DNA of 64,000 nucleotides from Yamagishiella unicocca (Eukaryota > Chlorophyta > Chlorophyceae > Chlamydomonadales > Volvocaceae). The stretch is taken from the NCBI GenBank assembly GCA_003116995.1, contig BDSL01000015.1, forward strand, positions 434,001 through 498,000, read 5' to 3'. Shown piece after piece: positions 10,462 through 23,606 of the stretch. Each line of letters opens with the position of its first letter. Positions within the stretch are counted from its first letter, which is position 1. Below the pieces are notes generated by a model. It saw nothing but the letters and a program-made list of their open reading frames with translations. It did no database searches and was not told the DNA's origin. A program made the translations under genes and the position numbers.

Positions 10462-13400
10462 GCGGCGGCATCGTGTGGCCGTCGGGCCGGGCTGTTGGGG
10501 CCACTGCCGCCGCCACCGCCGCCGTCCTGCACGGTGCCCGTACCGCCGCTGCCTGCGCTGGCCTCCGCCTCTGCCGGGTCCGCAGGCACCACCTTTGCGC
10601 TCACGGACATGGTGAGCACGTTGAGCTCGCTCTTCACCACCACCTCGCCCACAAAGTCTCCCGGCTTCTCCGCCACGAACTCCACCGTCAGCAGCGCCTC
10701 CATGCCCGCCGCCACGGGCCCCGGCTTGTAGATGACGCGCAGCGGCAACTGCGGCCGCACCACCGAGAACCGCGCCGCGCCAGTCGACACGTTGGCCAGC
10801 CGCGCGGTCCTGTGCGCCACAGACCCCACCGGCACGGAGCCGAGGTGCACGTGGCCGGGCGTGAGCGTGAACTGCTGCAGCGCCTTGCCAGCGTGGCGTA
10901 TGAGCGAGGTGGAGCTGGTCTTGCCCAGCCGCACCGCGTCGGCCTCGGCGCGCAGGTAGGACTCGTTGAGCGCCGCCTCCGCCTCGTCCTGGCGGTGCTG
11001 ACGTGGCACCGGCGGCGGCAGCGCGCGCGGCTGGCCGTACACGTCGAACGCGTGCGTCTTGAGCGACGGCGGCGCCTGCTGCTGGGCCGCCAAGATCTGG
11101 CTGTGGGCCAGCTCCGGGTAGTTGTAGTCCGTCGCGCGCTGCATGGACCCGCCGCGCCCGGCCGTGGTGGTGGCGGCCGTGGCGGCGGCGCTGCGCGCCG
11201 TGAAGGCCGCGCTGGGTGCGCCGAGTACCGCATATTCGGACGCGGCCATCGCCGCGTCGGCTGCCGCCGCCGTCGGCCGTTCCGCCACGTAGACGCCCGG
11301 GGTGTAGGGTGACGGGGTGCCGGGCGTAGCTGCCGCCGGGGGCAGGCGCGGCGGCAGCATGCGGCGAGTGATGGGCTCCCGTATGACCGGGTCGCTCTCC
11401 AGAGCCACCAGCCCCTCCTCCGCCTCAAAGTAGTTAAGCAGCTGGTGGGGGGGGGGAAGGCGGGGCCGGGTGGATCGGGCGTTAAGTAAGTTAGTTGCCC
11501 GCATGGCATTCCTGAAAAGCCGCACGCTATCGGGTTGCATACTTGGCAGTGCCTGTTGGTGCCTAACGCGTTGATAATCCGCGTGTGTGTCTTTGGCAGC
11601 GTGCCCCGGTTGTCCCGAAGTCATCGGAAACGAAGGAACACGGCCCCGCCCTCACCTTGCCCTCCTGCGGTCGCTTGGGCGTGTCGTCGAAGGGCCCGAC
11701 CTTAATCGGCCACGGCCGCTTCTCCTTCTCGTTGGTGACCGCCGTCGCCATCTCTCGCTCCCGCGCCGCCTGCTCTCGCGCGAGCAGCGCCGCCTCGGAC
11801 GTCTCCCGCCGCCTGCGCATCTCCGCGGCCACCGATTTGGCCTTGGTGACGGCGGGTTTGGAGCGCATCTCCAGGATAGCCGCGAGCACGTGGGCGTCCT
11901 GCTGCCGTACATCGTCCGGCCGGGTGTCGATGTGGGGTACGGCGGCGGCGTAGAGCCGCTCCTGGATCTGCGGGTGGCGAACCGACGGACGGAGTTGAGA
12001 GTACGTCATGAGATATCTGACGATCATGACGGTTGACGATCTTTGGTCTGATCAATGGGGAGGGTGCCAGGTACCGGCGGCGGGTGACAGCCTCCAAAAA
12101 GCCGGACCCACCACTACTTCACCCATTCCTACCACTGCCAAAAGCTGGACCCACCACTACTTCACCCATTCCTACCACTGCCCCAAGGCACAGCTTCGGC
12201 TCCCCCTCGCAGCCACCCGGCCGGTGGTCCGGTCACCCACCTGCTCTGTGCGCGCCTGCTGGGCCAGCACCTCCCGTACTTGAGAGATGGTTTCGGCGCT
12301 CAGCTGCGGCAGCTCCAGCAGCTCGCGGTACACCAGGATGGGCAGCGGCGCCGGTTGTCGTACGGTGGGGGGCTCGTAGCCCATGATGCGGGGGAGGTAC
12401 TGCACGCTGCTCAGGCTGGCACCTGCGGGGGGAGGGGGTTGGGTCAAAGGGGTCAGGGGAGTCCAGGAGGTCCAGGTCAAGGGGTTCAAGGGGGTCCAGG
12501 AGGTAACGGATCACCAGGAGGTCGGGGCACGTAAGTTCGTGGCGACAGCGGCCGCGAGTGCTGAAAGCCGATGCCCGCCAATCTGGGGATGGGTGATTTG
12601 CGAGTGCTGTGGGTTCCTGGACAAGGGACATAGCCATACACAAATCAAGGACGCTATCAGCCCGTACGCCCATACCCCCCCTCCCGCCCTGTCTCCACAT
12701 CTCCTGGCCTTCTGTAACCCTCCCGCCCTCACCCGGCTCCGGCTTGATCAGCTGCGACAGCCGCTTGAACGCTGGCATGAGCTCCTCCGCGTGCGGATTG
12801 TAGCGCTGCAGCAACGAAGCACCGCCCAACGCCAGGGGCTCCAGGCCCGGCGGCCGCTGCGGCACCTGCACCAGCACCGTGTGGATGACCGTGCCCTCCT
12901 CGTCCGCGCCCTCAATCACCTCCTCCCGAACGTCAACCGCCAGACCCGAAGCCGCGCCCGGCGCGGGCGACGACCCCGGCCGCAACCCAGCCTCTGCGGC
13001 GAGCGCGCGCCGGCCCGAGAGGTACGACAGTACGACTTCCGTATCGAGGACCTCGAACCCAGTGCCGTCGTTGCGGATGACGAAGACGCGTGGCGTGATG
13101 GAGCCGGCGACTGGCTGGTAGGTGACGATGGGCTCGGGGGGAGGCGGCGTGGGTGGCCGCGGCGGCGGCGGCGGCGGGTTGTCGGGATCGCCGTCGTTAG
13201 CAGCGGCATTGCTGTCGGCGGTGCCTAGGCGGCTGCCTGCTGCGTGGACGGCGAGCGCGGGTGGCGGCCGCCAGACGTAAGCGAGAGGGGCTTACAGCGC
13301 GGGCTTCCTCAGCGCACCACCTTCCCCCTTCGGTTCGTTCGCCTACTTTGTACCCAAAGAGGACGCAGTTGTTCCTAGCACCCCCGGCACGCAGTGCTGT

Positions 13401-16400
13401 CTGTGCCAGCAAGCAAATGTGCAACACGAGCACCTTCCACCCAACGACGAGGCCCGCATGGGAGACCCCAGCACGCACCGTACGGCCCGTCACTCCCCTC
13501 CGGTCGTACAGATACCGCCATGGACTCCTCGTCCTCCGGCGGAGGTGGCGGCGGGGGAGGCGCCGGCGGCAGCTCGGGAATGTAGACCGACAGCAACGGC
13601 TCCGGAGGCGGCCAGTACGACTGGGGCCCCCGCGTCGCGCCGTCGCCGCTGGTTCCGGAGCCAGCGCCGGTGCCGGCGCCCGGCGCGCCGCGGGCAATCG
13701 GGCCCAGCAGGAAGAAGCGCGTGATGTTGGACTCGTAGAAGGCGCAGGTACCGGCCTGGGGGGAGGAGGGGCGTGTGGAAAGAAGGGGCAGAGGGAGCGG
13801 CTGCAGAAGGCGTACGAGCAGTGGTAAGCATGGGAAACAGACATACACGCCTTTTGGGGGCGTGCGTGCTCGTTTTGGCGGCAACGGAGCGAGGCGGAGG
13901 CGCTCTGAGCCCCGAAGGGGTCATATCGTCTATAATTCCCCGCTTCAGAAGTGCTCCCCTGGGGAAGAGGGTACCGACCCACGGGCTTCCTCGCACAACC
14001 CCTGGGGGAGAGGGTGGCGGCACCAGCCGAGCCCCCCACAGGCAGCCAGGCAACTGACCCGTGGGTCGAACAGGAAGACGCCGTGGAACTCCGGGCTTGC
14101 CGCCAGGTTGTCTAGGAGCTTCGCCGTCGCCATCGCCTCCGCCGCCGCGCTCGGCGACAGGTCCTCATCCTCATCCTCGTCTTCCAAATCGGACAGGGGC
14201 TCCTCGGGCGCGGCCGATACCATCTCCAGCGGCGGCGGGATCACCCGCGGCGGCACGAAGGCGGTGGTGTGCGCCGCCGCCATGACGGAGCCTCCGTCGG
14301 GCAGTGTGGCGGTGATGACACCGGTGGCGGCGTCCCAGGTGAGCGTTACTCCGGGGCAGGGGGAGGTGGTGATGCCAGCGGACGAGCCCACGATGGGCGC
14401 GAAGCCCTCCATCTCCACCGACCAGCTGCCGTCGGCCAGACGGGAGAGACGGGTGCCGTCGAAGTCCTGGGGGAGGACGGGGGCAGTGGGGGTGAAGTGC
14501 GGGAGTGTGGGCGAGGCGAGTGTGGGCGAGGCGACGCGGCGTGGGGGGGAGAGGCTTCGGAGGCGGTGGCTGGAGCCGCAGCACTGGGGCACAGAGGACC
14601 AAGCCGGCGGCTCCCACCATCGACCCCGACCAGCACGGGAATGCTGGAACCTGCTAGGTCTGAGGCCCGTTGGGGCTCTCCGGACGCGGCCACCCCGAAT
14701 GTGTGTCCCTCAGGGATGTAGCCACCGGCGACCCACCTGCACGAGAACGTCGCCCGCCGGGTACGACACCACCATAACGTTGTCCTGCCGAGTGGTTGCC
14801 CGCGCGCCCGTGTCCGGGTCGGTCATGGTGGCGGCGCCGATGCGCGCCAGCTCCAACGTGAACGACGGCGGTGGCGGCGGCGGCGGCCGCGGCGGCGGAG
14901 TGGGCGGCGGCGTCACCTCCTCCGCCTGCTTCTTGCCCTTCTTGGCACTGCTGCCGCCGGCCTTTTTCGCGGGCTTCTTCTCCGGTTCAGGCTCCGGTTC
15001 GGGCTCTGGCTCTGGCGGCGGCGGCGGCGGCTTCGGCCGCGACCCCTGGTCGGGCTCCCTCAACCTGCTCCCATCCATCCGAGTCCGCATCCAGCCCTTA
15101 GCCACGCTGCCGTCTGGGGCCAGCCAGTCCTCCACATCCACGCGCTCGCTGACGCTGCCGTCAGGGCACAGCACCCTCGCCACGACGCCCGACGTCGCCG
15201 ACACCAGCAGCCCCTCGCGCGTCACGGCGCGGAAGGTGGTGGGCGTCAGCGGCGCGCGCAGCGCGCCCAGATCCGCGCCCGCCATCGGCGCGCCGTGTAC
15301 GGCAACGCCGCGGAAGGGCGGCAGCGGCGCGATGGCTGGGTCGTCGGCGGGGGTGACCATCACCTGCCCGTCAGTGGTCATGCGCACCAGGTGGCCGGCA
15401 GGTGTGGTGACTTGGAGCGCCGTCACCGGCTGGCGCTTGGACGCCAGCAGCATCCCCATCGACTCCTCGCCGGCGCCGCCACCCCCGCCCTCCTCGTCCT
15501 CCTCCTCGTCCTCCTCGTCCAGGTCCAGCTCGCCGCGCAGCCCCGCCTTGAGCGCCTCCGCCGCGCTCATCATCGGCTTGGGCGGCGCCGCCGCCGACAT
15601 CGACGATGCCGGCGACATCGCCGCCGGGGGCAGCTGCGCGCCGCCGGCCGCCTCGGCGGCTTCGGCGGCCTCGGCGGCGGCCGCCGCCGCCGCTGCCGCC
15701 GCCGCCTCAGCCACCTTCGGGTCCACCACATGGAAAGCTGACACCAACGCACCGCCCTGAAGCGTCGCCAGGAGCATCGGGCCGTCGCCCTCGATGGGGC
15801 TGGCGGCGACGCCGCCGCCGTCCCGGAAGCGCACCGTGGTGCCGCCCCGGGTGACGGTAATGCCGCTGATGGGCAGCCCGGCGCCGCCGTCGCGCGCCGC
15901 CGCCGCCACGGTGGCGGCGGTCGCGACGCCGGGCGGCACGGAGCTGGCTGCCTCGCGCATGACGGGCTGCATGGGTGCGGCGACGATGCAGGAGGTTTGC
16001 GTGTAGAGGAAGGCGGTTCGGCGGTGCGCGTCCACCGCGTTCGCTAGCTGCATGTCCATCTTGTACACCTGAGGTACGTCGCAGCCAGGATGGGGTTGAG
16101 GAACTGAGTAAGACATAGGATCCAATCCGTCGCAGCGAGGGTAGGGTTTAAAATCTGGGGTCCACTCCTTCGAAGCCAGGATAGGGTTCAAGGTGTAGGA
16201 TCCAAGAAAGTGGAGGCAGGCGTTTGGGGAAGGCGCGCAGCGGTGGGTGTGAAATGGCAATTATACCCACCATCGTCGCCCCGCTGCCTGGTGGCTCACC
16301 TCCCCCAAAAGACGAAAACTAGCCGCGCCTACGTGTTTTTAGGAACCCAATTGTTGGCAGCCACCTGCTTCCCTGGGCCAACCGCTTCCCTCCGACCGTC

Positions 16401-19400
16401 GATTCTGTCTCTTTCACCGCGCCGCCTTGGATTCCTGGTTGCATTGGCCCCTGTATTTCCGTTTCGCTGCCTTCACGCACGTCCTAACGCCCGATGCTGC
16501 TCCCCCTCCCACAAGCCTTGCGATGACCGCCATGGTGCTAACCGCCCTGGGCTCTGGCCAGGTGAGTCTCCCGGCAGGGTTCGGGCTGTCGGAATTGTTC
16601 TCGTGTGCGCTTGCTTTTCCGACTGTGAGCGTGCGGGTGTTGTCATCTACGTCGCCGAGGATTCTCGTTAGCCAAGGCGGCGCGGTGCGAGCCTTGCGCT
16701 GGCCTGGCGCGGACGCTGGATCTGGGTCAAGATGGGTAACGAAGTCTCGCCACCACGGTAACGGTCTGTACGCGGGCTGGGTCCGGGCTGGGTCCGGGCT
16801 GGGTCCCGTCATGTCCAGTCAACGGACCAAGGTCTCCCGCATGCGCACCAAACGTGGACGCCAAAAGGCCCGGCAAGCGGGTCTCTATTCTTCCGGGTCG
16901 CCATGGGGGAAGACTCGTCCGCATGTTTTCGGTAGCCAAACCAAGCCCTCCGGCATGCGAACCCAAGCGCGTGTACCAATCAGTTCTTCCGCCAGTGTTT
17001 CCTCCCTCCTCCTTCCGTGTTATGTACACGGGCTGCTTCGGCCCCCTCTCCCGGCCCCGCCACACGTTTCCTACTCGTTTTTACTTTTCGGTGCCGACCC
17101 ACGGGCCTCTCTCATACCCCCTCGGCCGTGCCCCACCTTCTCCGGCAGGTCCACCGGCCCTGGTTCCGCCTCGATGGCTCGGCGCACAAAGGAGCAGAGG
17201 TTCATTGCCACTGGCAGGCCTGCGGGCGGAAACAGACGCCGGGGGGCCAGTGGCGGGGGCGGACGGGTCATAGCTCATAGGAGGAGCCGAAATAAGGCCC
17301 TTGCCTGGGCTCCGGAGCCACAACCACCAACATATTCGGAGGGCATATAAAGCTACCACCGAATCCCATCCTCCTCCCTCCGTCCCCCGCTCCAGGCCCT
17401 GACGCCGGGAGCCCCACCGGCCCCAGTCCCGGCCCCGCCCCCCGCCCGCCGCCTCACCCGTCGTGCAGCTGGCCATGTTGTCACCCGCGAAGCACGCCAC
17501 CACCACGGAGTCCGCGGGGCCATAGTACACGGACGACATGATCGGCAGCTCCGTGACCGCCTCCGTCAGCGCCTGCTTGAGTGCCGGGCTGTCCATCGGC
17601 TCGTGCCAGTGGCGGGCCAGGAGGGCGTCCTCGTGGGACAGCTTGGCGGAGGGGGGCAGCAGGTCGGCAGCAGCCTGGGGGCGGAGGGGCGGGAGGGGGC
17701 CAGGAGGGAGGGGGCCAGGATGGGTGGCAGGAAGGGGGTTTGATAAGAGAATCCGCGAATCCACGGCCGAAGGAAGGGAGTGGCAGGAAGGGTGTGTTTT
17801 AAGTAAGCTGAGGAAGGGTGTGTGTGTGTATGCCAGGATGTCGCCAGGCGCGACGGGTGCTAAAAGGCAGAGCGGCGGCTCGCAGGAGTAGCTAGGAGAG
17901 GCAATGGCGACGAAACCCGTCCAAAGGGCATAGGAGATGGGGGATGGGGCGGCGAGGAAAGGGGAGGGGCCGAGGAGGGTGTGTGTGTGTGGCAGCTGCG
18001 ATGCGCATCAACCGGTGAGAGGCGGGAGGGGCTGGGGCAGCTGTGATGGGGCGGCGGGAGCAGCCGCAGCAAGGGCAGGGAGGGAAGGGGCCCGGTGGTC
18101 AGCTTTGGTGGGCGCAACACCAACACAACCACAACGCGCCTGCAGCAGCTGGTAGCGCTCGATGGTGGCGACCTGGAGATCCCCGGCCTCGGCCTGCAGC
18201 GCCGTACGCCGCAGACTCTTGCTGAGCGGGTCCAGCCCGGTGCCCATGCCGAAGGCGGAGTTGGCGGCAGCTGCCGCGTGACCCGCCGCCGCCGCTGCGT
18301 CGGCGAATGCGCTCGCTCCCGGCAGCATCATGCAGCGCAGCATGTGCGCCTCCACAGCCTCCACGTCCAGAGTGCCCGTGTGCGTGAACAGTCCCTCCGG
18401 CCCTGTGCCATACCCGTACGAGTTATCGTACGACTCATCCTCGCCGGCGCCCTCCTCGCCCCAGGCGATCGTGGGCGAGGAGTAGGGGTGCTGCCCGGCG
18501 CCGGTGGTGCTGCCAGCGCCTGACGGCGCCGCCGCCGCGTCCAGCGTCGACGTCGGCGAGTCGGGCCGCGGCAGCGTCGACCGCACAAAGCCCGTCGTCA
18601 GGCCGGCGGCGGCGGCGGCAAGCGGGTCGCCTTCGAGTATGAGGGAGTAGTCCAGGGGCGGCTCGGCGCGCGGCGCGAACACGGCCGCCTGGCGGTCGGT
18701 CCCCAGCGCCGCCAGCACGCTCTCGAGCGCCGACAGCGCCGCCGTCTCCGCCGCCGCCACGTGCGTCACCTCCGTCAGGTCCTGGCCGGCGTCCACCGAC
18801 GCCATGTTCCGCGCCACCTGCTCCAGCAGGGCGTGCATCACCAGCGGCACGCTGATGCGCTCTGTGGGTACCCCGTCCAGCAGAGAGCCGTAGTAGCCCA
18901 GGCTGAACGGCGGCAGGCTGCCGGCGGCGGCGGCGGCGGCCGGGTCGTCCGTCGCGGCGTCGTGTGGCCCCGCCGGTGCGTCGGAGACGCTGTGCGCGAT
19001 TGGTGGCGCGGCACCAGGCTCCGGCGACTGCGGCTTTGAGCTTACCGAGCGGGCTCCCAGGCCAGGCGACGGCGCAACCGAGGCCGGCGGCGCCGGCGTC
19101 GGCGGCGCCGCCGCCTCGGGCTCCGACTCGGGCTCGGCGGCGGGCTCGTCAAACTGCTTGCAGTCGTACACTACGACGGACGCCCGCCACTCCTCGTAGG
19201 CTCGCACGTGGGAGGCCATGCGCTGCAGGAGCGCGGAAAGGGTGTCGTACCCTGGAGCGTCTTCGATCGGCGGCGGCCCCGTGTCGACGGCGGCTGCCGC
19301 CGCCGCGGCCGCCGCCGCCTTCCCTTTCGGCCCGCCCTTTGGCGGGGGAGGCCCCCCTGCGGCCTTCTTGCCGCCCTTCTTCGTCTCAACCTCCTCGCCA

Positions 19401-22400
19401 CCTGCGGGTCCAGGCAGCTCAAGCTCACGTGGGCGCGGCGGCTGGCTGCCTGGTGAGATGTCGACCCGCGACGCAAGCAAAGCAGCCACACATGCCCGCC
19501 CAACCCAATCCGTACTTCCGTACCCCTTCCGCAGCACGGCGCCCCGGCTTGCCCTATGCCAAACCGTCCTCCCCGCCCAACCCCATTCGTCGATTCACCG
19601 CTTCACGCGTCGATTCACCGCCCCACCCCATTTCGGTTTCGGTTCGCCGTTCGGTTAACCGCCTTCCACTCCACCCCACCCCACCCAACCCCAGTTACCC
19701 TACCTGGAGGAGGTGGCGGCACGTACAGCGGGAGCTCCACCTCCAGGGGCGCCAGCTGCGCCATCAAGTCCTCCCACAGCGCCGCCTCCGCAGCCGCTTT
19801 GACGTCCAGGTACCAGCTGGGAGGCACGGGCGGGGGCGGCGGCGCCTCCGCCGCGTCCTCGTCGCTGGGGTCGGCGGGAGCTGGCTTGGCCCACACCACC
19901 GCCCGCAACGGCGCACCCGCGGCCAGCGCCTTCTGTACCGTGTCCAGGGAGGGGTTGAGGCCGCTCATCGTGTACGTCTGGTAGCAGACGAAGGGGTCGT
20001 TCTGGACGCTCTGCTGCCTGGATGCGATGTCGGCTGCGGAGCGGGCGCAGGACAGGGTCAGCGACAGCGACGTGGCGAATGGACGTCAATGGAGGGTCGG
20101 GGTTGTAGGGCTGCCAAAAGAACGAGTGTGTCATTGCAGGGGGTTCTGAGGGTGCTCCTGATACTTCCGCTACTCTGCCGCTGGCCGTGCGATGGGGCCA
20201 GCGTGGGTGCTAGGGCGGTGGCTCGCACTACGCGGACCGGTACAGGCCCCCAGCAGCGAGTGGCGGCACGGGCATGCCGCGGGACCCCGGACGCAGCACA
20301 AGGTCGTACGGTACGACACCAACGGGCAGCGCTGTGCGGTCTGAAGTGCGACGCCTGTGTACCGGTGTGGACTTGCACGAAGGGAAGGACCCCGCTTCAC
20401 CTCGCCGCGCCAGCCGCGCCGGTCTCCCCTCCCAACTGGCTTGGCTCTTCTAATGCGCCGATTCAACGGTGTTTCCTTCCTTCTCCTGCCATGCCTACCT
20501 TGTCGGGTTGACATTTTCCCGCCCTACAATCCCACTCACCCATCTCCCTGACTTTGGCCTCCGCCTCGACCACCCGGCTCCGCGCCTGCTCCAGGGCAAC
20601 TTCCTCCTGCGGCCGCGGGCAGGGCGTGTAGACGGGGCAGAAACCCAGTCAGCACGCCGTGCAGTCCAGCCAGCCAGCAGAACTGTAGGCAACGAGTCGA
20701 CGACACCCGTGCCAGAGGTATGCCCCAGCCCGCCACGTCCCGTCACTTCCGGACCATGGACCTCCCGCCATCTCAATTCCGGGCAGCGCAGTACCTAGCG
20801 CCTACTGCCGCCTGCTACTGCCGCCTACTGCTGCGGCCTATTACTGCCGCCTACTCCTGCTGCCTACTACTGCCGCCTACTGCCGCCGCCTTCTGCCGCT
20901 CATCACAAGCGCCTGTCTCCACGCCGTGGCCAACCGTCCCTCACGCGTCACGCCTATGCAACCGGCGCCGCTGACGGTCCCGGGCGAAAACCCTAAGATA
21001 CCCGCTGCTAAATGCCGGTCCCTTCTCCTCCTCCCCGCATCCCCACTGCCCGCTCCCAGCCCGGCCCCACCACCAGATACATACCCCCGGTCCGTGGCAG
21101 CTATGCTACGCAACAGCCCGACGCACGACCCAAGCCCTCAAGGGAGAGGAAACCCCTGTTAGCACCCGCCCGCCCCCGGCGCAACGCCAGCACCAGGCTC
21201 TGGCGGCAGCCCACCTGCGAGGCCTCCCGTTCCGGCGGCACCATGTCGTCCGTATCATCAGCGGCCTGGCCTCCGCCCTCCTCCTCCTCAGCGGCCAGTG
21301 CCGCTCTGCGCGCCGCCTCCTCCTCGACCGCGCGTTCGTACGCGGCTAGGACCTCAGCGGCCTTCAGCACTGCCTCATGGGCCGCGGCCAGGGCCGCGGT
21401 CGCCGCCTGTGGGAGGGGATTACCGAGTGGATGCCGGGCTGGTAAGGTCAGCAAGTCCGGAGGCCGCGCAAGGTCCAACACGACCGCATCCGCTCTGCGA
21501 TAACACGACCCCGGGACGACAAGGACCCCGCTTTCTGTTCGGCCCTCTTTCGTTCGCGATATATACTGACCCAGGGGTCATGGTGAGCCCAGCGCAGCAT
21601 CCCGAGGGGTCTTCCCACTTACCCCTTCCCGCGTGTCACTTTTCGCCGCCGCCACCTCATGCACTTCCCTAAACCCCACACCTCCGGCCCCTTCTGTCAG
21701 TCACCCAGTGCGTCTTGACTGCCAACTGCCAACCGACCACCTGTACCGCAGCCCTCGCCACCAAAGGCACTTCCCCTGGAGTACGAGTGCCATCCTCCAA
21801 CGCCGCGGAGCCCTGCCTGCAGCTCCCACCTCCACCCCCATTCTGCCATCCCCCCCGCCCCTGGCCCCGAATGCCCCGCCTGGGCTCCCCTCCAACGGTT
21901 GTATACAGTGCCGCTCTCCCGTCCCCGCCAGCTGACCTGCACGTCGTCCTGCGCCGCCTGCAGCTTGGTGCTGCGGTGGTGCAGCTCCACGCGCCAGTCC
22001 GCTACCTGGTCTCGCGCAAAGCGGTCCGCCAGCAGCTTGGCGCACAGCTCAGCGCCGAACCTGGGCCGGGAGTGCAGGTGGGTGTGGTGTGGTGCGGGGA
22101 GGGGGGTGCGGACTGTGGTGCGGTGTGTAGTGTGGGGTGGTGTGGGGTGTGGTGCGGTGTGGGGTGTGGTGCGGTGTGGGGTGGGGTGGGGAGTGGTGCG
22201 GTGTGTGGTGTGGGGTGGTGTGGGGTGTGGTGCGGGGTGTGGCGCTGGTTAGTGGATGCGTGACTTGGTGGTGAGGTCGGTGGATACGGGAGGCGAGGGG
22301 AGTTGTGGGCCGCGGGAATCGATGTGGGTCGGAATTAAGGCCAAGGTTCCGTGCATTGGTGGCTCGGGAGTTGTGGGGTGCAGGAACAGCCGGTGAGGAC

Positions 22401-23249
22401 GTCTGGACTGGCGGACGCTCAGTCGGGGAATGCCGACGGCATTTTGTTTGGGAGAGCGTAACGGGAACGGACCAGGGCGTCCGACGGTATGTGCGGTCAC
22501 CGATGTGGGTTTACGATATTCCGGATAGTGTCTGCCGGTGGCGGCTACCTTCATAGCTTGCGCGGCCCCGCACCACGTCACGTGTATATCTTTTCTTCGC
22601 TAACGGAGACCCCTCAGGCAACCGTACGCATGGCGTCCTGTAGGTACGGGTACCCACATGGCCCGGTGCACCCCTCGCACATGCTCATGAAGGCATTCAA
22701 TGATTGTAACTCACGTGCACGTGTCTGGCCCGTGGCCTGCCATCAAGTGTGCATCCATGACGGCTTTGGCCTCCTGTCCAACCGGTGTCGATGTATCCAG
22801 TCGCAGCACTGCATCTGAGAGCGAGATGTGACGCGTTAGCTCCTTCCGCTTCAGCGTCTGCTGTATCCCCTTTGCGTCGGTTCCCGCCGCGAAGTCGACA
22901 ATGCTGACGACTGGCTTCCATGTCACCGCGAAAGGACACTCTGTAAGGTCCTTGATCTCTTGAGGAACCTGTTACAATGAACGTAAACACAAGTGGGCAA
23001 ACAAGGGAGGGCTTGCCGGAGCGCCATGTTGCAGTCGCAAAGGTCGCAAGCATTGCACAACAAAAGCCCCATCGAGATGGAGTATAGGTCGCGTTAAGAT
23101 TCGCAAAATATGCAATGCACGACAATACTGTCCAAGGCCTCTAAGGTCTGTTGGAATCAACATGCTCGCCCGCGCCCTACCGCTTCATCAGGGCTTGGGT
23201 CCGGTGGTGGTGGAGGCGGAGCCTCCGGCTTCTTTGATTTGGGAGCCAT
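10227..23249 (-). CDS. PF6: PF6 / SPAG17 ciliary central-apparatus protein
   Basis: Sixteen exons join in phase to about 2,286 aa, close to the roughly 2,300 aa I recall for Chlamydomonas PF6: 23249-23181, 22968-22715, 22060-21937, 21406-21215, 20606-20540, 20033-19704, 19449-18140, 17674-17458, 17219-17137, 16068-14737, 14466-14059, 13755-13494, 13236-12733, 12422-12241, 11967-11656, 11441-10227. It starts MAPKSKKPEAPPPPPP. SPAG17-like text includes ISVPLVMHALLEQV (exon 7). Low-complexity tracts are EPEP repeats, acidic runs, polyproline and polyalanine. An ASH/MSP-type beta domain lies at about residues 2075-2170 in the last exon. PF6 is a scaffold of the C1a projection of the axonemal central pair and is needed for ciliary beating. 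The exon 7 donor (18140/18139) appears to be GC. The exon 12/13 boundary has alternatives of a few bases. Confidence 0.88.
12104..12182. repeat. 36-bp tandem duplication in a PF6 intron
   Basis: The 36-bp unit beginning GGACCCACCACTACTTCACC occurs at 12104-12139 and again at 12147-12182, apparently identical. It lies in the intron between the exons at 12422-12241 and 11967-11656. Confidence 0.75.
20801..20892. repeat. CTACTGCCGC imperfect tandem array in a PF6 intron
   Basis: About nine imperfect copies of the decamer CTACTGCCGC lie in the intron between the exons at 21406-21215 and 20606-20540. Confidence 0.65.
22075..22255. repeat. GT/GGGGTG low-complexity tract in PF6 intron 2
   Basis: About 180 bp of GTGTGGTGCGGTGTGGGGTG-like sequence lie just upstream of the third PF6 exon in transcription order. 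The plus strand is strongly G-rich, so the pre-mRNA is C/A-rich here. Confidence 0.65.
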
Positions 23250-23606
23250 GCTGGCCCAGTATTACTGTGTCAACGAGATGAGGAATTCATTCTGTGTAGC
23301 CTTCGTTGGCAACAACCCATAGTGTGCTTGCCTTAACTAACGTAAATATACAGAATCATTGCTCCTGTACATTGAGGTGCCAAGGATAGGCTGAGGACAA
23401 AAATCATGTACAGCAGTACGGAAACTGCAATATGCAGGGAAAACCTGGCAGTTCCCACAGCGTTGACCTGTTAGTGTATTGTATCTCTTTGAGGCCGGAA
23501 GCGGCCAGTACCGCATACCTACGTAGGTGCGTTGCTGAGTCCGTGCAGGAGCGTGAGGCTACGTCTCGCTGCTGCGGTAAAGGCTTCTGAAGCAAAATTA
23601 GGCAAA
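23250..23606. promoter_or_regulatory. 357-bp shared (bidirectional) promoter region of PF6 and NUOA9
   Basis: The PF6 start codon (23249, minus) and the NUOA9 start codon (23607, plus) face away from each other across 357 bp. Both 5' UTRs and core promoters must fit in this interval. A GTTGGCAAC palindrome lies at 23305-23313. I see no clear TATA box. Confidence 0.7.

Noticed and set aside
13775..15760. 661-codon open frame on the plus strand
   Set aside because: It is the antisense shadow of PF6 exons 10-12. The minus-strand frame has the SPAG17 domains and consistent splice phases; this frame is Ser/Ala/Gly/Pro noise from GC-rich codons.
22697..22968. A separate small gene upstream of PF6
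   Set aside because: The frame ends at a GTGAGT donor in phase with the next PF6 exon (T | FGAELCAKLLADRF), so it is PF6 exon 2.
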